Shown: positions 48,101 to 62,580, counted from the stretch's first letter. The stretch: 64,000 nucleotides of DNA from Leuctra nigra (GCA_934045905.1 OW203763.1:20754608-20818607); one strand, 5' to 3'. Translations and numbers: made by a program. Notes: generated from the letters alone by a model not told the origin.

Positions 48101-51100
48101 TCACAAGCAATCAAGTTGCATGGCATTTTGTTCGTGCGTGAAAAAGTATTGACAAACCACACACAGAATGCAGCATTAGTTAGTCTAATTAACACTAGTA
48201 ATTAGAGAAAAGACATTCTATATTTTACCCAGCTACACAAGCTATGATTCAAAAGAATTTTATTTCAATTTAATAATGGAGCTTCTCATTTATTACACAT
48301 CCAATATGCTAAGAACAGCATACAATGAGTGTATGTAGACAAGTGTGTACAGTGATACAGAATGTAATTTTCAATCACCAAAAAGGTCAAAACGTGTAAG
48401 GATTATTCAAGAACTAGATATGTATGCTGGGCCAAATATGGAGTTCTTTCCATAAATATTGCAATCAGTATTAGTATTTGTTAATTCAGAGTTGCATAGT
48501 CAAACTCATACTCTCGAGTCTCGATCATTTGCCACTTAACAAATGTATCGATCAGAGCACTCGGACGCCTCCTGTTAGTTAGTTCACAATGCTTTTCCTG
48601 TCGAACATTGGGTTAATATAGCAACACACAAAATGCTTGTTAATAATAGGCAATTGTAAAATAGAACCAATGTATTTCTCTGAAAACAGTTAAACACAAG
48701 ACACAACACAAATAAATCATGAGTGAAAATGCAATGTAAAACAAAAACTCTGTAGTGTCAAATGATGTTGGGTGTTGTTGAATGCATATTGAGTAACCTA
48801 CAGCGAAACTAAGTGTTTATATTTTAATTGGTTTAGCAGAATAAGGAAGTTGAAGTATTTAAATGTATTCATATATTCATATTTTGTACAAATCAGACAT
48901 TTTATGCAATGAGTATCGCTATAGAGCTAAAACAAACATAAAACAAAGTTTCACTGTAGAAACGTTATTACTCAACTAATTAAGAAGATATTCTTTTAGT
49001 AATTATCGTAAAAAGCAACAATCTACAGCGCTGATTACTTTTGTTACTAAAGCGTCAGTGTCAATTGCCTGTTAATGGCAGCTTTTAGCATAGTTTATAA
49101 TAATACTTTCATGCCTAAACCCTAATAAGTAATTTGTTTTATCATCTCGAGGCATTAGGTTAGATCCAAAATTAATTACGTTCGTTGTAGATATTTTATT
49201 ATCACTTTCTCGATACCTTTTCATTTTACTTGATCAGACTTTTCCTGCGTATGTTGTTAAAGAATCGGAATTGTAGTCGCAGAGTTAAATCTTTCCGTAC
49301 TAGAAAGACAATAATGTATTGTTGTTTGAAATGTAAGGGCAGTTGGGTGGGCCGGGTAAGACAAAATTGAGGTGAGAGGGGGTCAACTTTTCCACAAGAT
49401 GCAAACGACTCCAAGGACACCAAGGACATACATTTCAGGTTAACACAATGTTTGGATGATACAATTTCACTCATTCAGAGAAAGCACCATGCAGAATTCT
49501 CTTTCAAGTTTGAGCTATTAATACAGAGTTAGGTCCGAAAAGATGTATTTTTAGAAAATGTCTTGTTTACAGCTAACATATGATGTAGCATCATTTCAGC
49601 AGGAAAAAGAATAATATCCCAGTATTTGAAAATCAATTGAATAAAAGTCGGTGTATTCAATGAAATAGAATAAAATGGTATCACCAAGATCTAAAGTGCC
49701 TGTATGTCAGAGCACTGTTATAAATCATGATGACATGGTTACAGGCATAAGGGACATAGAAACAAATTTGCAAATCAAATCATTCTTGGGCACCATTATA
49801 CACGATGCCACTAAAAAATAATATAAATATATATATACACAAAAGGAGGTTCTTATTATCCTACTCACACTTAAATATGAATGATCATTTTCTGGAGACA
49901 ATCTGAAACGAATTCGCTCCACGTCCAATTGCAATGTTGAACTGAGCCTTAATACGGCAATCTAGATGCGAGGGGAACAGGGTGGGAGATAGAGAAAGAA
50001 GACGAACAATATGTAGAATGAGAACACAAAGTACAACAGATACAGAGCAAAGAATAGAAATGCATTGTGCATTCAACAGAGCAATAGCAAGCAGTAAGCT
50101 AGCGGCTATACAGAATATTTTGGAAACAGTTGGAAAAAAGATGATTTGAAATAAAAATATGAGTAGTTTCACTTTTCACAAAAATAATAATGATAATGAT
50201 ATTATAGGAAACAATGAGTCTTAATAAACTTGAATATAGGAAATTAATGTTTAGATAACGTATTCTAAAGGAAAGAAGCTAGAAATAGCACGAGGCAGCT
50301 TACGAAAATCTAAGGATTTTGATTAAAAGCAATCAGTCTTCAGAGTTTTAAATAAATAGGACAGAAAGAAGTAATTAATCTATTGATATATCACCAAGGG
50401 AACAAATAATAATTACACAGTACAAATGAGGGAACAGGTACACAGATTGTGGAATCATGCCAAGAACAAGAAAAAATATATATAAAGGTGGCAAATCAAA
50501 AGAGTCTACAGGGAGAGAACGTAGAATAACGTAGGTAGGTACTCAATTCAACAGAGATAATTACACACCGGAGAAAGAGTCTTCTAATCTGCTGTGAACC
50601 TTGTATGATACATGAATAATATATTAATGCATAACATCAAAATGTCTGCTCACAAACTCTGCATCTTACTGAAAATCAATTAAATAAATGGAACGTAAAT
50701 AATACTGGATTCTTATGCAGAAGATACAAGGCAAGTGTGATTTGTGAATACAACTTTGCCTTACTTCAGAATAGGTACATTTCAAATTGAGTCCAATAAA
50801 ATATTTGCATTGGACTCGAAAATAAGCGCGAAATATGAAACCATTTCGGAATTATTTTCAAGTGAATTTATCGAGATCAGAATATTGTTCTCAGTTCTGA
50901 TAATTGTGAAAATGCATTTTACTAATAATTCCTGAAAATAAATGATGAATTAATATTTGTAGGTACACCAAAAACATTCGCATACAGATCTTTTGCAGTC
51001 AGGAAGATAAACTGTTCTTAAATTTGAATAGTTGAATCATTAGGTATTATTGGTAATACCATAGACATTGTATGTAATACTACTGAACAACTTTAGACTA

Positions 51101-54100
51101 CAATACATATTAGATGAATGACACATGATGTTTTACAGTCAGATACCTATGCTCTATTTTAGCAAAATACTTGTATGTATGTAAATGTTTCGTCATAACT
51201 CTAAACATAGAAACAAAGAATTCAAGGGTACAATCCAATCCATACGTCCAGTTTGGGATGAACGAAACGACAATTACCATCACCAAAATCAACAGAAAAA
51301 TCTTTACCTCAATTTGTTTACCCATATCCCTACCGACTATTCGAATACTAATACTTCAGCAAGCAAGTGCGGCAGAACTAGCCACTTGTTTTTACAGCAT
51401 GGCTACTCTCACCTGTATGAAATAATAACCGGTTAACATGTTAAACACACTGCAAATGATTGGCTTAACCACTAGATGAGCTGATAGAAATTGTGGTAGA
51501 ATGGTATGTTAGTGTTACAGATTGCTATGACAGACTCGACTGCATCATCGATGCCGAATACAACACAGAAGATGACCTAAGCGCCGCCAATGAATTACAA
51601 TTTAAAAAAAACATAAAATGGACAAATTAGTAGGCATATGAGTTCAAAACAAGAAAAACAAAAATAAATTCTTCATCATTAGATATGAATGATAATAATT
51701 ATTTTAAAATCCCGTGTAATAAAATAATCACAGTTTATCATGATGATTGATGATTGAAGATTGATGACACGTGGTTAAAAATAACCACCTCAGCACACCT
51801 TGGTAAATGTATGTAACAGCAATCTATTACTTGTTTCACACCTAATGAGATCATCTGATCCTGATTCTTATTTTGGCAACCTGAGTAGGTACTATTAGGT
51901 ACTTGGCAAAAAATTAAAAAACTTGAGCATGAGCATAATTTGTAGTTTGTACAAGAAATCATACAATTCCATCAAGACGTGAGTCGGCATACTTTTAATT
52001 TGCATGACACAAATCAGAACCTCTACAAATAACTGCTGTGCACGATGACACATCCACGAACTTCTGAAACTTCATAAAATACCTGCTTTAAGTACTGGCA
52101 TAGCCTAAGGCACACATTAGGAAGCCTTAGGAACATTGCCTAAATTGACACAAGACCCTTTCATTAAACTATATTTAACCAATCAAATTACTAAAATTGG
52201 TCTTTGATCGATCTGATTTTAAGAGTGAGAATATGGAGCCGAAATAACTGATCAGATTACTCAATTAGAAGATTGAAGAACAAATAAACATCTACTAAAA
52301 TAAAATCTATGAATACCAGAAAGCCCAGTAGGTACATTTATCCATCCCAATTGAGATATTATACCATTTGCCAACACTATACCTCATGCTCCCCTTTAAA
52401 TTATTTCCAATTAGCTGTTAATTTCTACTGATAATTTCTACTTACTCCTGTCAATATTCGATTGAAGGTGGTTGGCAATGCGGTGTCGCGCATCGTTGAA
52501 CTCCAGATGAAGTCCAAGCCTTAGTAAGGTCGGATTCTTTTCCACTAGTCCGGTAATCTCCATTTCGATCTTGTTCCCGAGAACTTGTGAGCGCTGGTTG
52601 GAGGCGCGGAATTCCTCGATGGAATTGGTGGCAAGCATCGACTTGATCAATCTTACGATCACCAACGGGCTGATGAAGTTCGTCTCGACACTGAAAACAA
52701 AATGAAGGAAATATTGAGTAAGGTCCATAAGAGATCAAAGTTTTTGTATTAAAGCTAGATCCTTGTAATATTAGTGGTCAGAATTAGAACTTGCAATATT
52801 TCATATTAACATTTATGTGGTAGGTACATTACGAAATTTACATGCTCTAGCTCTACTAACAATTATTTGCAACATCTAGGTTGGGGCCTTATTAAGTCAC
52901 CTGTGTTGCAAGATAATTCAGTGCATACATACTATGCAAGATGAAAATTTTGATTACATAAGTTGTGCCTTTTTTTGTACGTTGAAGTATAGTTTTTTGC
53001 ATCAAAGTACGAGAAGCGAGGATTTGCATGCACTTACCAAGCATACTAGGTCCCAGAAGTCGAAATCGTTCTCTATCAAATTTAGATACAACCTATTATT
53101 ACTTACTCAAAATACTGAATATTCTAGAAAAGCAAATATATGTTAATTAAGAAAGATCAAAAGATATAAAACACAGATGACATGCATTTTTTCAAATATA
53201 GAATGGAGAAGATTAAAAGAATTTCATTGAACGAAATAGTTATCTGAATTATCTGAATCTGTACAGAATATCCAAAAAGTGTGCCTTATTTAAAATCTCG
53301 ATGTCTTACAGTGAGAGTTTAAAACTTAAAACTTTGATAAGCCAAAGTGTATGTCCATTATCATTGGTGACAACCCTCCTAGGTAAATAAAATTTGATGG
53401 ATTTGATCTTAGCTTACTTGTCGAAATTGGAAGGAAAATGGAATATGTAATATTGCAAGTTCACCAAATCTGATTTCCAGGATCCAACTAGGCATATTAT
53501 CCCTGTACTCTCAATAATTTGGCGTTGTTTTCCAAGATCAGGGTCAAAACGTGTTTTCCCTGAAAGTATATCGATGCTTGCCACGAATGCTGTAAGGTCT
53601 ACTCACTTGATAACTCTCAAAGTGTTGTTCTTCTCAATAGCCGTTGCCAACTTGAGAGCAATGGTGTCGGTCATGCCGACGTTGGACAGACTAAGAGTCT
53701 CCAAATGAGTGTTCGATGGGATGGCTTCGAATAACTGGCCAAACTTCTCGTCGGAGATATTCTGAAATTAACACGTCAAATTAGTTTTCGGATAGGCTGT
53801 GTGGATTAGGCTGTCATAAATGCATTGATGTTATTGAAACAAGATGCATTACAACGAACTATGAGTATTCCAATTCTAGCTTATGAAATACTGTCACTAC
53901 TATCTATACTATCACTATTAAAGACTAAACTGAACACATCAATCCATCCTCTCTATAATCTATAAAACTGAGACTATTCTATCTATTATACCTAAGCCGT
54001 CCGAAAAATCTAGTTGCACTTTTTGAGAAATCCACAAAGATAGTAAATTTAATATATGCAAAAATTCAAATTGGCAATATGACATGTAATTGGGGGAAAA

Positions 54101-57100
54101 GCTAACATGCCTCAGGAACCAAGATTTAGCAGTATATTCGTATGATATGAAATCTAAGAAACCAGTTACATATTCTCTTCGAAATAATACAATATATTAC
54201 AATACAAGGGACAAGAAAGAATGCAGTTACATTAAAGAACGCTTGTATGTATGTCTTTGTATGCTCCTTAAGTCAACAATAACAAGTCAAAAAGAAAAAA
54301 AAACATTACTATTTAGTATTATTATTGAAATGATTTGACGATAATTTGTAAGAAAGATGGAATCTAAAGGTTTGTTAAAGTTCGTTCACGTTAAGAATAT
54401 TTCTGACGTTTTAGTCGATCACGTCGTTCATTGGTCGTTCACATGAACACTGCCCTGTCAATGGCAAGACTTTCTTCTTTGTATTATTGAAATTGTATAA
54501 ATTATGTGAAATACACACTTTTTAATAGTAGAAAATATTAGAAAACTTCAATAACATTGATTTATCTTTATCTACAGTCGTCTTATACATATTTTTTGAT
54601 TATTGATATTTACATGAGTTGGTATACAATTGTTCGCTAGACTACAGTAGTACACGGGCGCCATTACGGCTTGATATTCTTAGCGTGAACGAACTTTAGT
54701 ACGGCATTGAAGTGCTGGCGTTCAACGCTAGGGGCGGCAACCTCTATCGCTGGCCAATCAGGTAGCTTCCGAGCGCTGGCATTCAAGGTCAAAACGTAAG
54801 CCATGTTCATCTTTTTGCGCTAGCACCGAGCGTCGAGCGTTAGTGTGTCAAAGTCGAACTTTAAACTACCATCCCACGTAGTTGGGACAGACATGTGAAA
54901 TAAAAACCCACACCCCTACTGGGATTCAAATGCAGATGCTACAGGTTACCGACGCCATGCTTTATCAATTATGCTGCTGGTAACTGAAAGGAACTGGGTT
55001 TGAATACAAGTCGGTGTGCATTTATATCACAGGGCTGTCCAGCACCTGACTTGTGGTCACTTTATACACATTCTAATTAGGAATGACAAGTTCTTTTCAT
55101 CAATTGTCAAAATTTTGAGTGAATAACATCTGTTTTAATTGCGCACGGATGTGTTGTTAGCTGCTTGGTCTGATCCTGAGGCAAGACCGAACTAATATTA
55201 TGAGCAAATAGCAGAGAACAACATGGAAAATAATTATATTACCAATATCTTTTTTTGCACAAGTTATTTTGTACCTCTTTCTCCATTACATAAAAGGCAA
55301 TGAATGTTAGTATGATGTAAGTATTCAGAACAAAGCGTTCATATTTAATCATAGTCTTGTCAAAGGAAGAATTTGTTTTTGGCAGAGCTCAAGACGAGTG
55401 AAGATGGTTGTGTAATTGAATAAATGTCTGATTTGACATACAAATGGAGGAGAATGTGCATGCTTCATAGTGTTATCATCCATCAGCCATATCTTGGCAA
55501 ACATACAACCTTTACATGTCAGAAGCCAAAGAAAACATTGAAGTTCTAGACACGATAATTTTGGCTAGTGGCATATTATGCAGACTAGACTATAATACCT
55601 AGTGCAAAATCAAACAAATATACAAAGCAGTAAATACTTAGTAGATACCCGTAATAGCAGCCTATTCCTAAAACTAATATGTCCGGAAGGAGTATATCCT
55701 AAGGCCCTTGTTGTTTTGTTGAGAACAAACTGAAGAAAGCAAAAGTAAGAAAGTTAATAAGCAATAAGCATATGTTGTCATGTTACTCTAGCACAAACTT
55801 TCCATCAAATTAATAAAGCGATAATAAACAATAGACCAACATGCAGATTATTTGATAGGTATTTTATTAGTAGGAGTTGCCTTGATATGTTGATTTGTTC
55901 GAACTCTTCAACATTTTGCTGTTGACATCAACAGCTATTTGGAAATTCATTATTAATATTTGTTTTGGTCCATTGTTCATTCACTAACAAGCACAAACAT
56001 TTAATAGCTGTTGAAATAAATGGTTGTGACGGATCAGTGTACAGTACAGGTCACTAATTTGTTTGAAACGTCTCATACTTTGATGTTATTCCAGTTGAGA
56101 TCAATCAGCATATGATCGTCATCTTTGACTTGCTGTATTGTGGTGTCTGGATCTGTCGTATTTGGTGGTTCGGCAGGATAAAGTTTCGGCTTTGATGCTT
56201 TGGTGATGCCGTCCCAGCCTAGACCTAGTGGTTGACCCTTGTTCAGCAATGACGCATGGTACTGATCTTGATTCATCATCGAGTGGAAGCCGAGGATGGC
56301 AGCAAGGTCGATGATCTCCTCTTGAGTCGCATCATTAAGAGCAGACTCGTACTCATCGCCCATATCGATGGCGATTTGCTCATCTGCTTCCCTTTCCACG
56401 GCGCTGGCTGGAGGCGGAATCCACTAAAAGAAAAAACCATTCATTGTCAATCCTAACAATAAAACAAAAAGTTGATACCAATATTATCTGACAATATTAG
56501 ATCCCTCACCTTTTTCCCACGAACTGTTCCCGCTACATAAGGTTTGAGTTCTACTACGTCTGGTGTTTCCATTGCTTGTTTATTAATATGGTCAATTAAC
56601 TTCTTGCGGTTGAGGGGGCCTGATGCTTCCTTATCACAGACGTAGTTACACCGCTGGGATGGCGGCAGAAAACTGTCCTGTAAATAAATACACAAAAGAT
56701 ATACTAGTACCTACCACACTCTTAGGAAAACAGTACATAATTATTAGAATTACTTTTTATTCGTTGGCCTGGAAGACAACAAAACACAATGGCAATAACA
56801 ATGCTCTGCCTGTATTAAAGAATGTATAATTTCATAAATCAATTAAGTTTGGCACTACTAATCCAAACCCATTAGAACCAAATGCACTATCATTTAATTT
56901 AGCGCCATTTGTACTTTTTATGCTTCCACAATGCATGGTATTGTGATAATATCTTGACAGTTATTCTTATTTTTCTCTCCTTCAAATGGGCCACTGCAGC
57001 ATCTTACGGGATGACCTTGGATAACTCTGTCTGCCATGGTGGCCTATTTCAAGCCTAGGAAAAACGAACTGCGAGGGATTGTGTAATATCTATTTTGCAT

Positions 57101-59120
57101 TGAAGGTAGTACCAGTAGCCATTGAACAATACTTTGCCATTGATATAAAATTAATTTAGAATGGAGGTCAACATGATTAATTTAATTAATTTGTGTAAAA
57201 CTAAAATGCAATAAATTCTTGCATGAACACCAAAAGGCAAAAATTATAATATGGTAATTGGTACTATAGCATGTTCATAGCCATCAATATGGCAGAAAGG
57301 AACAACATAATTTGTTCATTACATCAATTAAAAAATCATTAAAATCCCATCCAGAAAAACAGTGAGCTTGGGCCTAAGAGAAGTCTCCACTATCCCTCAT
57401 TGTCTACTGGAACATTACCCAGACAAACCAAATTCCAACAAGAGGGCTATAGTACCTGCCTATTGCTAATGAATGACAGTCAACCACCACTTGAATGTAA
57501 TGCTTGGACCTGGAATCAAACCAGATTGGTTCCGATTCAATTTAAAAGTTTACATTTTGAAGAATTTTAAAATGAGTTAGGTATCCATCCGCCCAGATTC
57601 AAAACCGGCCCACTCCACAAAAAATCATATTTGAGTTATGTAGGTAGAAATAAATTGTTATTATTTATCTATCTTACAAAAAAATTACAGCATAAAGAAA
57701 CATTTCCCTTCCTTTCAAAATGTGGATTAAAAATCAATTATTCTCTCTTTCAAACAAAATACAGATGACAACTGTTTATCTCGGAACTACGCAAAGTGTA
57801 GTTGGCCAGTTTAGAATCTAGGCAACTCAAATAATCTGGTTCAAGTCAGTTCCCTAAATCAACCTAATGCAAAATAGTCAAAACAAAGAGCAAGTCTTTA
57901 TCAGGGGAAGAGAGTCTTCTCCTAAAGATGAGACACCATTGACTTTTGTAACCTTACAAACAAAACAACCCCTGAAACGATTACCGTGAACAATTCTTTT
58001 GAAAACCATCATTTTCTAAATGGGACTGGACAAAGGCAACAAATTCATGAATCAAGCATTAAATTAATATAAAAGAAATGTACATGTGAACATGGATATT
58101 GACTTGTCACACTGTTGAATTGTTTACCTCCTTTGTATGAATACAAGTAAATAATTTTGAATTAATGGATTTAACATGAAATGTAGGACAAATACGTAGA
58201 TATTTACAAATAATTTGCACTACTCTACTTAAAATTGTAAAATTGAACAGGTATGCCTTGTAGTATGCAATATTATAAGTGGTTCTTAGATTAAATGCTC
58301 GGCTTGTAGTAATTTGGAATGTAATTGTTGCAACTAATTTTTAACCTCCGTTTAAGGTAGGTACCAGGTTTGTTCAGGTAGTGTGCCGGTACCAGTGCGC
58401 GGACAATAAAATTTCGAATGCTTGGAATTAAGAAATAAGATGCTCTTTCATTGTTTGAATGTTTCCTATGCCTTACTACCTACTCTAGCTATAGGAAACC
58501 TTCAAACAATGAAAATACATCTTATTTAAGATAAGAAACATAATTTAAGATGTTTCTCATCTTAAGAAAATATTTTGAATTTTGATTGATTTTTTCTATA
58601 CAAGTAAGGTATAGGAAACCTTGAAACAATAAAAATATATCTTATTTCTAATTCCAAGCATTTAAAATTAGAGTGTCCGCGCACTGGTGCCCGTCTTCGC
58701 ACTGGTACCGGCACCGGCACCCTAATAGGTTTGGTAGGTAGTACTAGGCTTGTTCGTCGGGCTGCTCGGAAGTGCTCCAAGCAGCTTGGAACAGGTGATT
58801 GTGTTCGTCGGCGTACCTACAGGAAGTATAGGGCTGGTGCAAGTTAGTGCAACTTAGAGCAGTTCCGAGCAAGCTCAATGTACAGACCTCGTAGGTATGT
58901 TCAGATTCTTATGCAACGCAGTCCTGTTCCCTATACCAAGCGATATGTACCTAAATGTATTTGGCACATTCATTATGATCTATTAACTTACATCTGGATC
59001 TACTTCTTTGGCAAGCATACTGATTTCCTCTGCAGAAAGTTGAGACAGAAGCTGGTCCATATCCATATCATCGAACTCGCTGATGTCCTTCCCGAGGAAT
59101 TTCTGCCCTACTGTAGTCAT
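45179..59120 (-). CDS. tmod: Tropomodulin
   Basis: Tropomodulin caps actin filament pointed ends together with tropomyosin, in sarcomeres and the cell cortex. Coding exons on the minus strand are 59120-58992, 56677-56510, 56423-56079, 53761-53607, 52690-52446 and 45255-45179; every junction keeps phase, giving 372 aa against about 359 in vertebrate Tmod. The N-terminal tropomyosin/actin-binding helix (KFLGKDISEFDDMDMDQLL) and the following PP-rich linker are in exons 1-3. The C-terminal leucine-rich cap spans exons 3-5 (LIDLNWNNIK, INVETNFISP, EFRASNQRSQVLGNKIEMEI). The last exon adds SRLRRMGRFS and a short tail, comparable to the basic VRKRR end of vertebrate Tmods. The ATG at 59120 sits 33 bases after an acceptor TCTCCAG, so a non-coding first exon lies further right. 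The final intron is 7.2 kb and could hide an alternative terminal exon. Confidence 0.93.
45727..46156. mobile_element. hAT non-autonomous transposon (430 bp)
   Basis: Perfect 15-bp inverted ends TAGGGTTGGGCGAAC and GTTCGCCCAACCCTA lie inside a perfect 8-bp duplication, AATGGCAG (45719-45726, 46157-46164). Sub-terminal regions repeat CGGTTCG/GGTTCGGTTCG motifs, which could be transposase-binding sites. No transposase frame. It lies in the last tropomodulin intron. Confidence 0.93.
54378..54696. mobile_element. TA-flanked MITE (319 bp)
   Basis: Left end AAGTTCGTTCACGTTAAGAA and right end TTCTTAGCGTGAACGAACTT are inverted copies with one mismatch, and similarity continues several bases inward. 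TA flanks both ends (54376-54377, 54697-54698). No coding capacity. It lies in a tropomodulin intron. Confidence 0.8.
58382..58722. mobile_element. Foldback element with GTGCCGGTACCAGTGCG ends
   Basis: Arms at about 58382-58475 and 58600-58722 are inverted copies sharing GTGCCGGTACCAGTGCG, GCGCGGACA, ATGCTTGGAATTA and GTTTCCTAT. The right arm has an extra CACTGGTGCC/CACTGGTACC unit. A further partial inverted copy (ATAGGAAACCTTCAAACAAT) lies in the middle. It is in the first coding intron of tropomodulin. Confidence 0.7.
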
Positions 59121-59150
59121 CTTGGTGGTTTTGGTTGTAGACGAGGAAGT

Positions 59151-62100
59151 CTGGAGAAGAGAAAAATCACAATCATAGAATTGTAGTAGATTTATAAAAT
59201 ATCTATACTTTGTGAAAGTGCATAGCCTATAAACCTACTAATAAATTAGCTGTCATTCGTAAGTAGGCTAGTGCCTCCCAACTGACATAAGCAGATTATT
59301 ACACCTTTTAACAATTTGCAATTGTTCTGATATAACTTCAAAAAGATAATAACTAAATGCTACGATAAAATGCTTGTGAGGGATTAGTCATTGATTGGTG
59401 ATCTCACAACTAAACTCTTAACATGAAAAGGCAACACCCTCTTTAGGCCTTCACGGCGGTTTCTGGGTCGAAATCGATAATACCGTCTGCTATTTCAAAT
59501 CATTAGTAATGTATCTGAACCCATGATAATGAATTAAGTTACGTAGATAAGAAACCCAAATGTACTAATAAATATAAAAATATATAATACGATACCTTAA
59601 AGTGTATTTACACACAAAACAACTATAAAATACGACTACGCCCACTGTGCAGTCGTCGGGATGCGCCTACTAGAAATCGATGTTTACTATTTTACCGTTC
59701 ACGCACTGCCTTGTAGTCTCGCAATCTCCGAGATAGATAGCGCCAAATATGGTTTAAACTCAGTGGAATGGAATTTTCACAATATACTCATTAAAATCAA
59801 CCGAAATACATTCGTGGATCAAGTAATGACCGTGTTATGTCACAGAAACGTGAATGTGATGCGAACAGGTGGTTTATAGTTGTGTTGATTCAAAAACATT
59901 CCAAACCACCTGTATTCATCAGCACCTAGAATGTCTTCACTTTTATCAAACGGATCTAAGGCATGGCGTTTTCTCAAAACAAAATAATGAACTCATTATA
60001 TGGTGTACTCATTACTCATAACGATAATTACTCCATAAAGTCATTGTCCATGAGTTTACGTTTGTTTCAATTCGCAATATTATTTCAACACGGCTTATCT
60101 AGAGTTTCGACCCTCCAGATTTGGTCGAGCGCTACGGGTGTGGTGTGGAGGGTAGCTACGTCCATAGATCCATCCTTATCAGCTGAGATTACAAAGTTAA
60201 AACGTGTGACACGAGGTCAAGGTCACAATTTAATTAGTTGCAAAAGTTCGCCGACGGACAGTGTGGAGTCCGAAGGTTTAGTGTTAAAAATAGCCATGTT
60301 TCCACCGGGAGAGCCCAAGTCTTGGTGGCCCCATGCCAAAACCCTATACTTGGAGATCGGTGGACCTGATTATTTATAGTGCACAAACTAGTCGGAGCAA
60401 AATTTTCGGCCACTGGCCTGCGAAATGCAAAATGGTGAATGCTGGTCCGTGACCTAGCATTGTTACAAGGTAGCTAATTACATTTCCTTAAGTTGAAGTT
60501 CATGCAAAACATTGCTGAATGAACAAGAAAGTGTAACTATACTCTGCAGCGTTGTACATTAGTGTCCGTGAAATTACACAACGTATGTTTCATTGTTTAA
60601 CGTAGACATATCGCAGAACAAATAAATGAGCATTACGCATGTATGACGCTATAATAAACAATGTCGCATATAGTGGACTTGAACCTGGGACATTTGTTGC
60701 TCCTTCACCTGAGCTTAAACTTTATCAAGGATCCCAATGCTAAAACATTTTATTATTTATGTGCCGTACTTCAAACATTGTAATTTATAATTATTAGAAA
60801 AAATAATACGCATATTAATTCCATTATAAGTTCATTTGAATCACTTTAGACCACTTCGAACTTCAGTGATTTTTTTTGAAACGATTCAACAGTCTTCCAA
60901 AAATTCGCATGCTATGTTGAGAATGGCGGACATACTATTACACTAGGAAGTGTAGTGGCCGGGTCAAAGACCAGCCATGCTTTCTCGAATGGTAAAACGT
61001 AAATCAGGAGGGGTTAGACAGGTGCCTTCGAATCTTGAAACATCTATTTTTATAATGCAAGAGGTAGAGGAAGAACATGTCGTTGGAGCACTTTGAAAAT
61101 TGCAAAACAAAAGTCTACAGATTTCCATTTCGTTTACTGGCACGTGCATGTATGACATTTATTTTGTTTTTATCGCTTTATAATAAATAGACCATTCTAC
61201 ATCATTCTTTACGACTGACATCCTTCACTTCTACTGAATTCGAATTAGACAAATTGAGAATATCCAGAAGGGTATGCATCAAAGGGCAATGTACTCTCCT
61301 GTACACTTCAGGAATTTTGAACTTATCCTAAATATAAACTTCAGGTAAGAGAACAATGGTCACACTGTCAAAATTTTCACTTGTACAAATAACAAACTGG
61401 GCTGAGGCAAACGTAAAACAATAATAGCAATAATAGTTACACATGAAAAATTACAAACAATATAAGTATTACACATGATTGTATAGTACCTATAGGTACG
61501 GTTCACTGAATTAAAAAAAATCGAATGCTTAGCATACAACGAAACTGATAATCTGAATTAAGTACGCCGGTAATAAAGGGTCTTATTAGTAAGTACTAAT
61601 TAGCTGGTTAGTTAGGTTACGAAAGGAATCAAAGGAAACGGCACCCAACACGTGCTACAAATTGTCATTTGGTGACGACAATAAGCATCATTAAATGCAG
61701 CTGTTGTCGAGAAATCAAAACCAATGGCTTGGAACTGCGTGAGGTAACAAATAGGCATTCGAATCCCAGAGATCACCTCTGCAGACTACGTTTTAGAATA
61801 TTAGAAACCGAAGAAAAATAGATTTACTTCGTTAATGGAACAGTCTACAAATGCTCGACATAGCCTAAATTGGTTTCTAGTCCTTATAAGAAATCTTCAA
61901 ATTGATAAAAAATTAAACTTCAAAATTTGTATTATCAAAAAATGTATCTACTTATGTATTTATTACAATCGTTAGATGAAATTTGCTGAGCTACTTTTGT
62001 CGTAACGTAATGTTTTTTTTTTTAATTTCGGTGGTTTTACGTATAATAACATTAAAAGTGAGAGTTTGAGTAATTTCTTATCTTTGTTATGTTATCTTAG

Positions 62101-62175
62101 ATTTCTCTGATTCAAATGCAGTTAGTAAAAATTCCAGCATTCCTATATTTTACAAGTTGTCAATTTAATGATGCA
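59151..62175. other. Upstream of tropomodulin, no recognised gene
   Basis: This should include non-coding first exon(s) and promoter of tropomodulin, but no single donor stands out. A 138-codon frame at 59963-60379 has no recognisable motifs. A tRNA-like patch occurs at about 60660-60710 on the minus strand (see rejected items). Confidence 0.35.
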
Positions 62176-62580
62176 CAGTGCCGTAACTAGGGATTTCGGC
62201 GCCCGGTACAAATGTTTTTTGCAAATTTAGATTTTTTTAACATTTCATTTTAATTGTTTTTAAGCATTTTTGACTGTCAATTTAACTTAATTTTTTTTCA
62301 TCAGAACATTTTTATTTCAAAACTTTATTTCTAAACTCTGCAAAGGGGTGCATTAATTGGCGCAAGAGAAGGGTGGGGGGGGGGGTTATACCTCTTGGTT
62401 ATGACTGAGATCATCACTGACACCAACTATGCCATGCAGGACTTTTTTTGTGCTTTTAATACGCAAAAAATAATTGTGGGTGCTAAAATGTCATTACATA
62501 AAAATTTGGCTACCTGGCGCCCCCTGGTTGGCGGCGCCCTGTGCTGCCGTACCGCCCGCACACCCCTTGTTACAGCCCTG
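62176..62580. mobile_element. hAT non-autonomous transposon (405 bp)
   Basis: Left end CAGTGCCGTAACTAGGG and right end CCCTTGTTACAGCCCTG are inverted copies at 14 of 17 positions. A perfect 8-bp duplication, ATGATGCA, flanks them (62168-62175, 62581-62588). CAG..CTG ends and an 8-bp duplication identify hAT. The right third has GGCGCC-rich sequence and a short G run near 62377. No transposase frame. Confidence 0.92.

Noticed and set aside
49725..50172. Possible alternative last exon of tropomodulin
   Set aside because: An acceptor in usable phase exists near 49905, but the coded tail is about ten residues and resembles no tropomodulin end; evidence too weak.
54700..55060. Possible SINE-like sequence with GGATTCAAATGC and GGTTTGAATAC motifs in opposite orientations
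   Set aside because: Boundaries, A box and tail could not be defined.
59963..60379. 138-codon plus-strand frame
   Set aside because: No recognisable domain, no clear splice context, and the composition is only slightly above background; probably chance or transposon debris.
60655..60720. tRNA-like patch (GGTTCAAGTCC-type B box and a GCTC/GAGC D-stem on the minus strand)
   Set aside because: No proper anticodon arm, T stem or acceptor stem can be formed; at most a tRNA-derived SINE relic.
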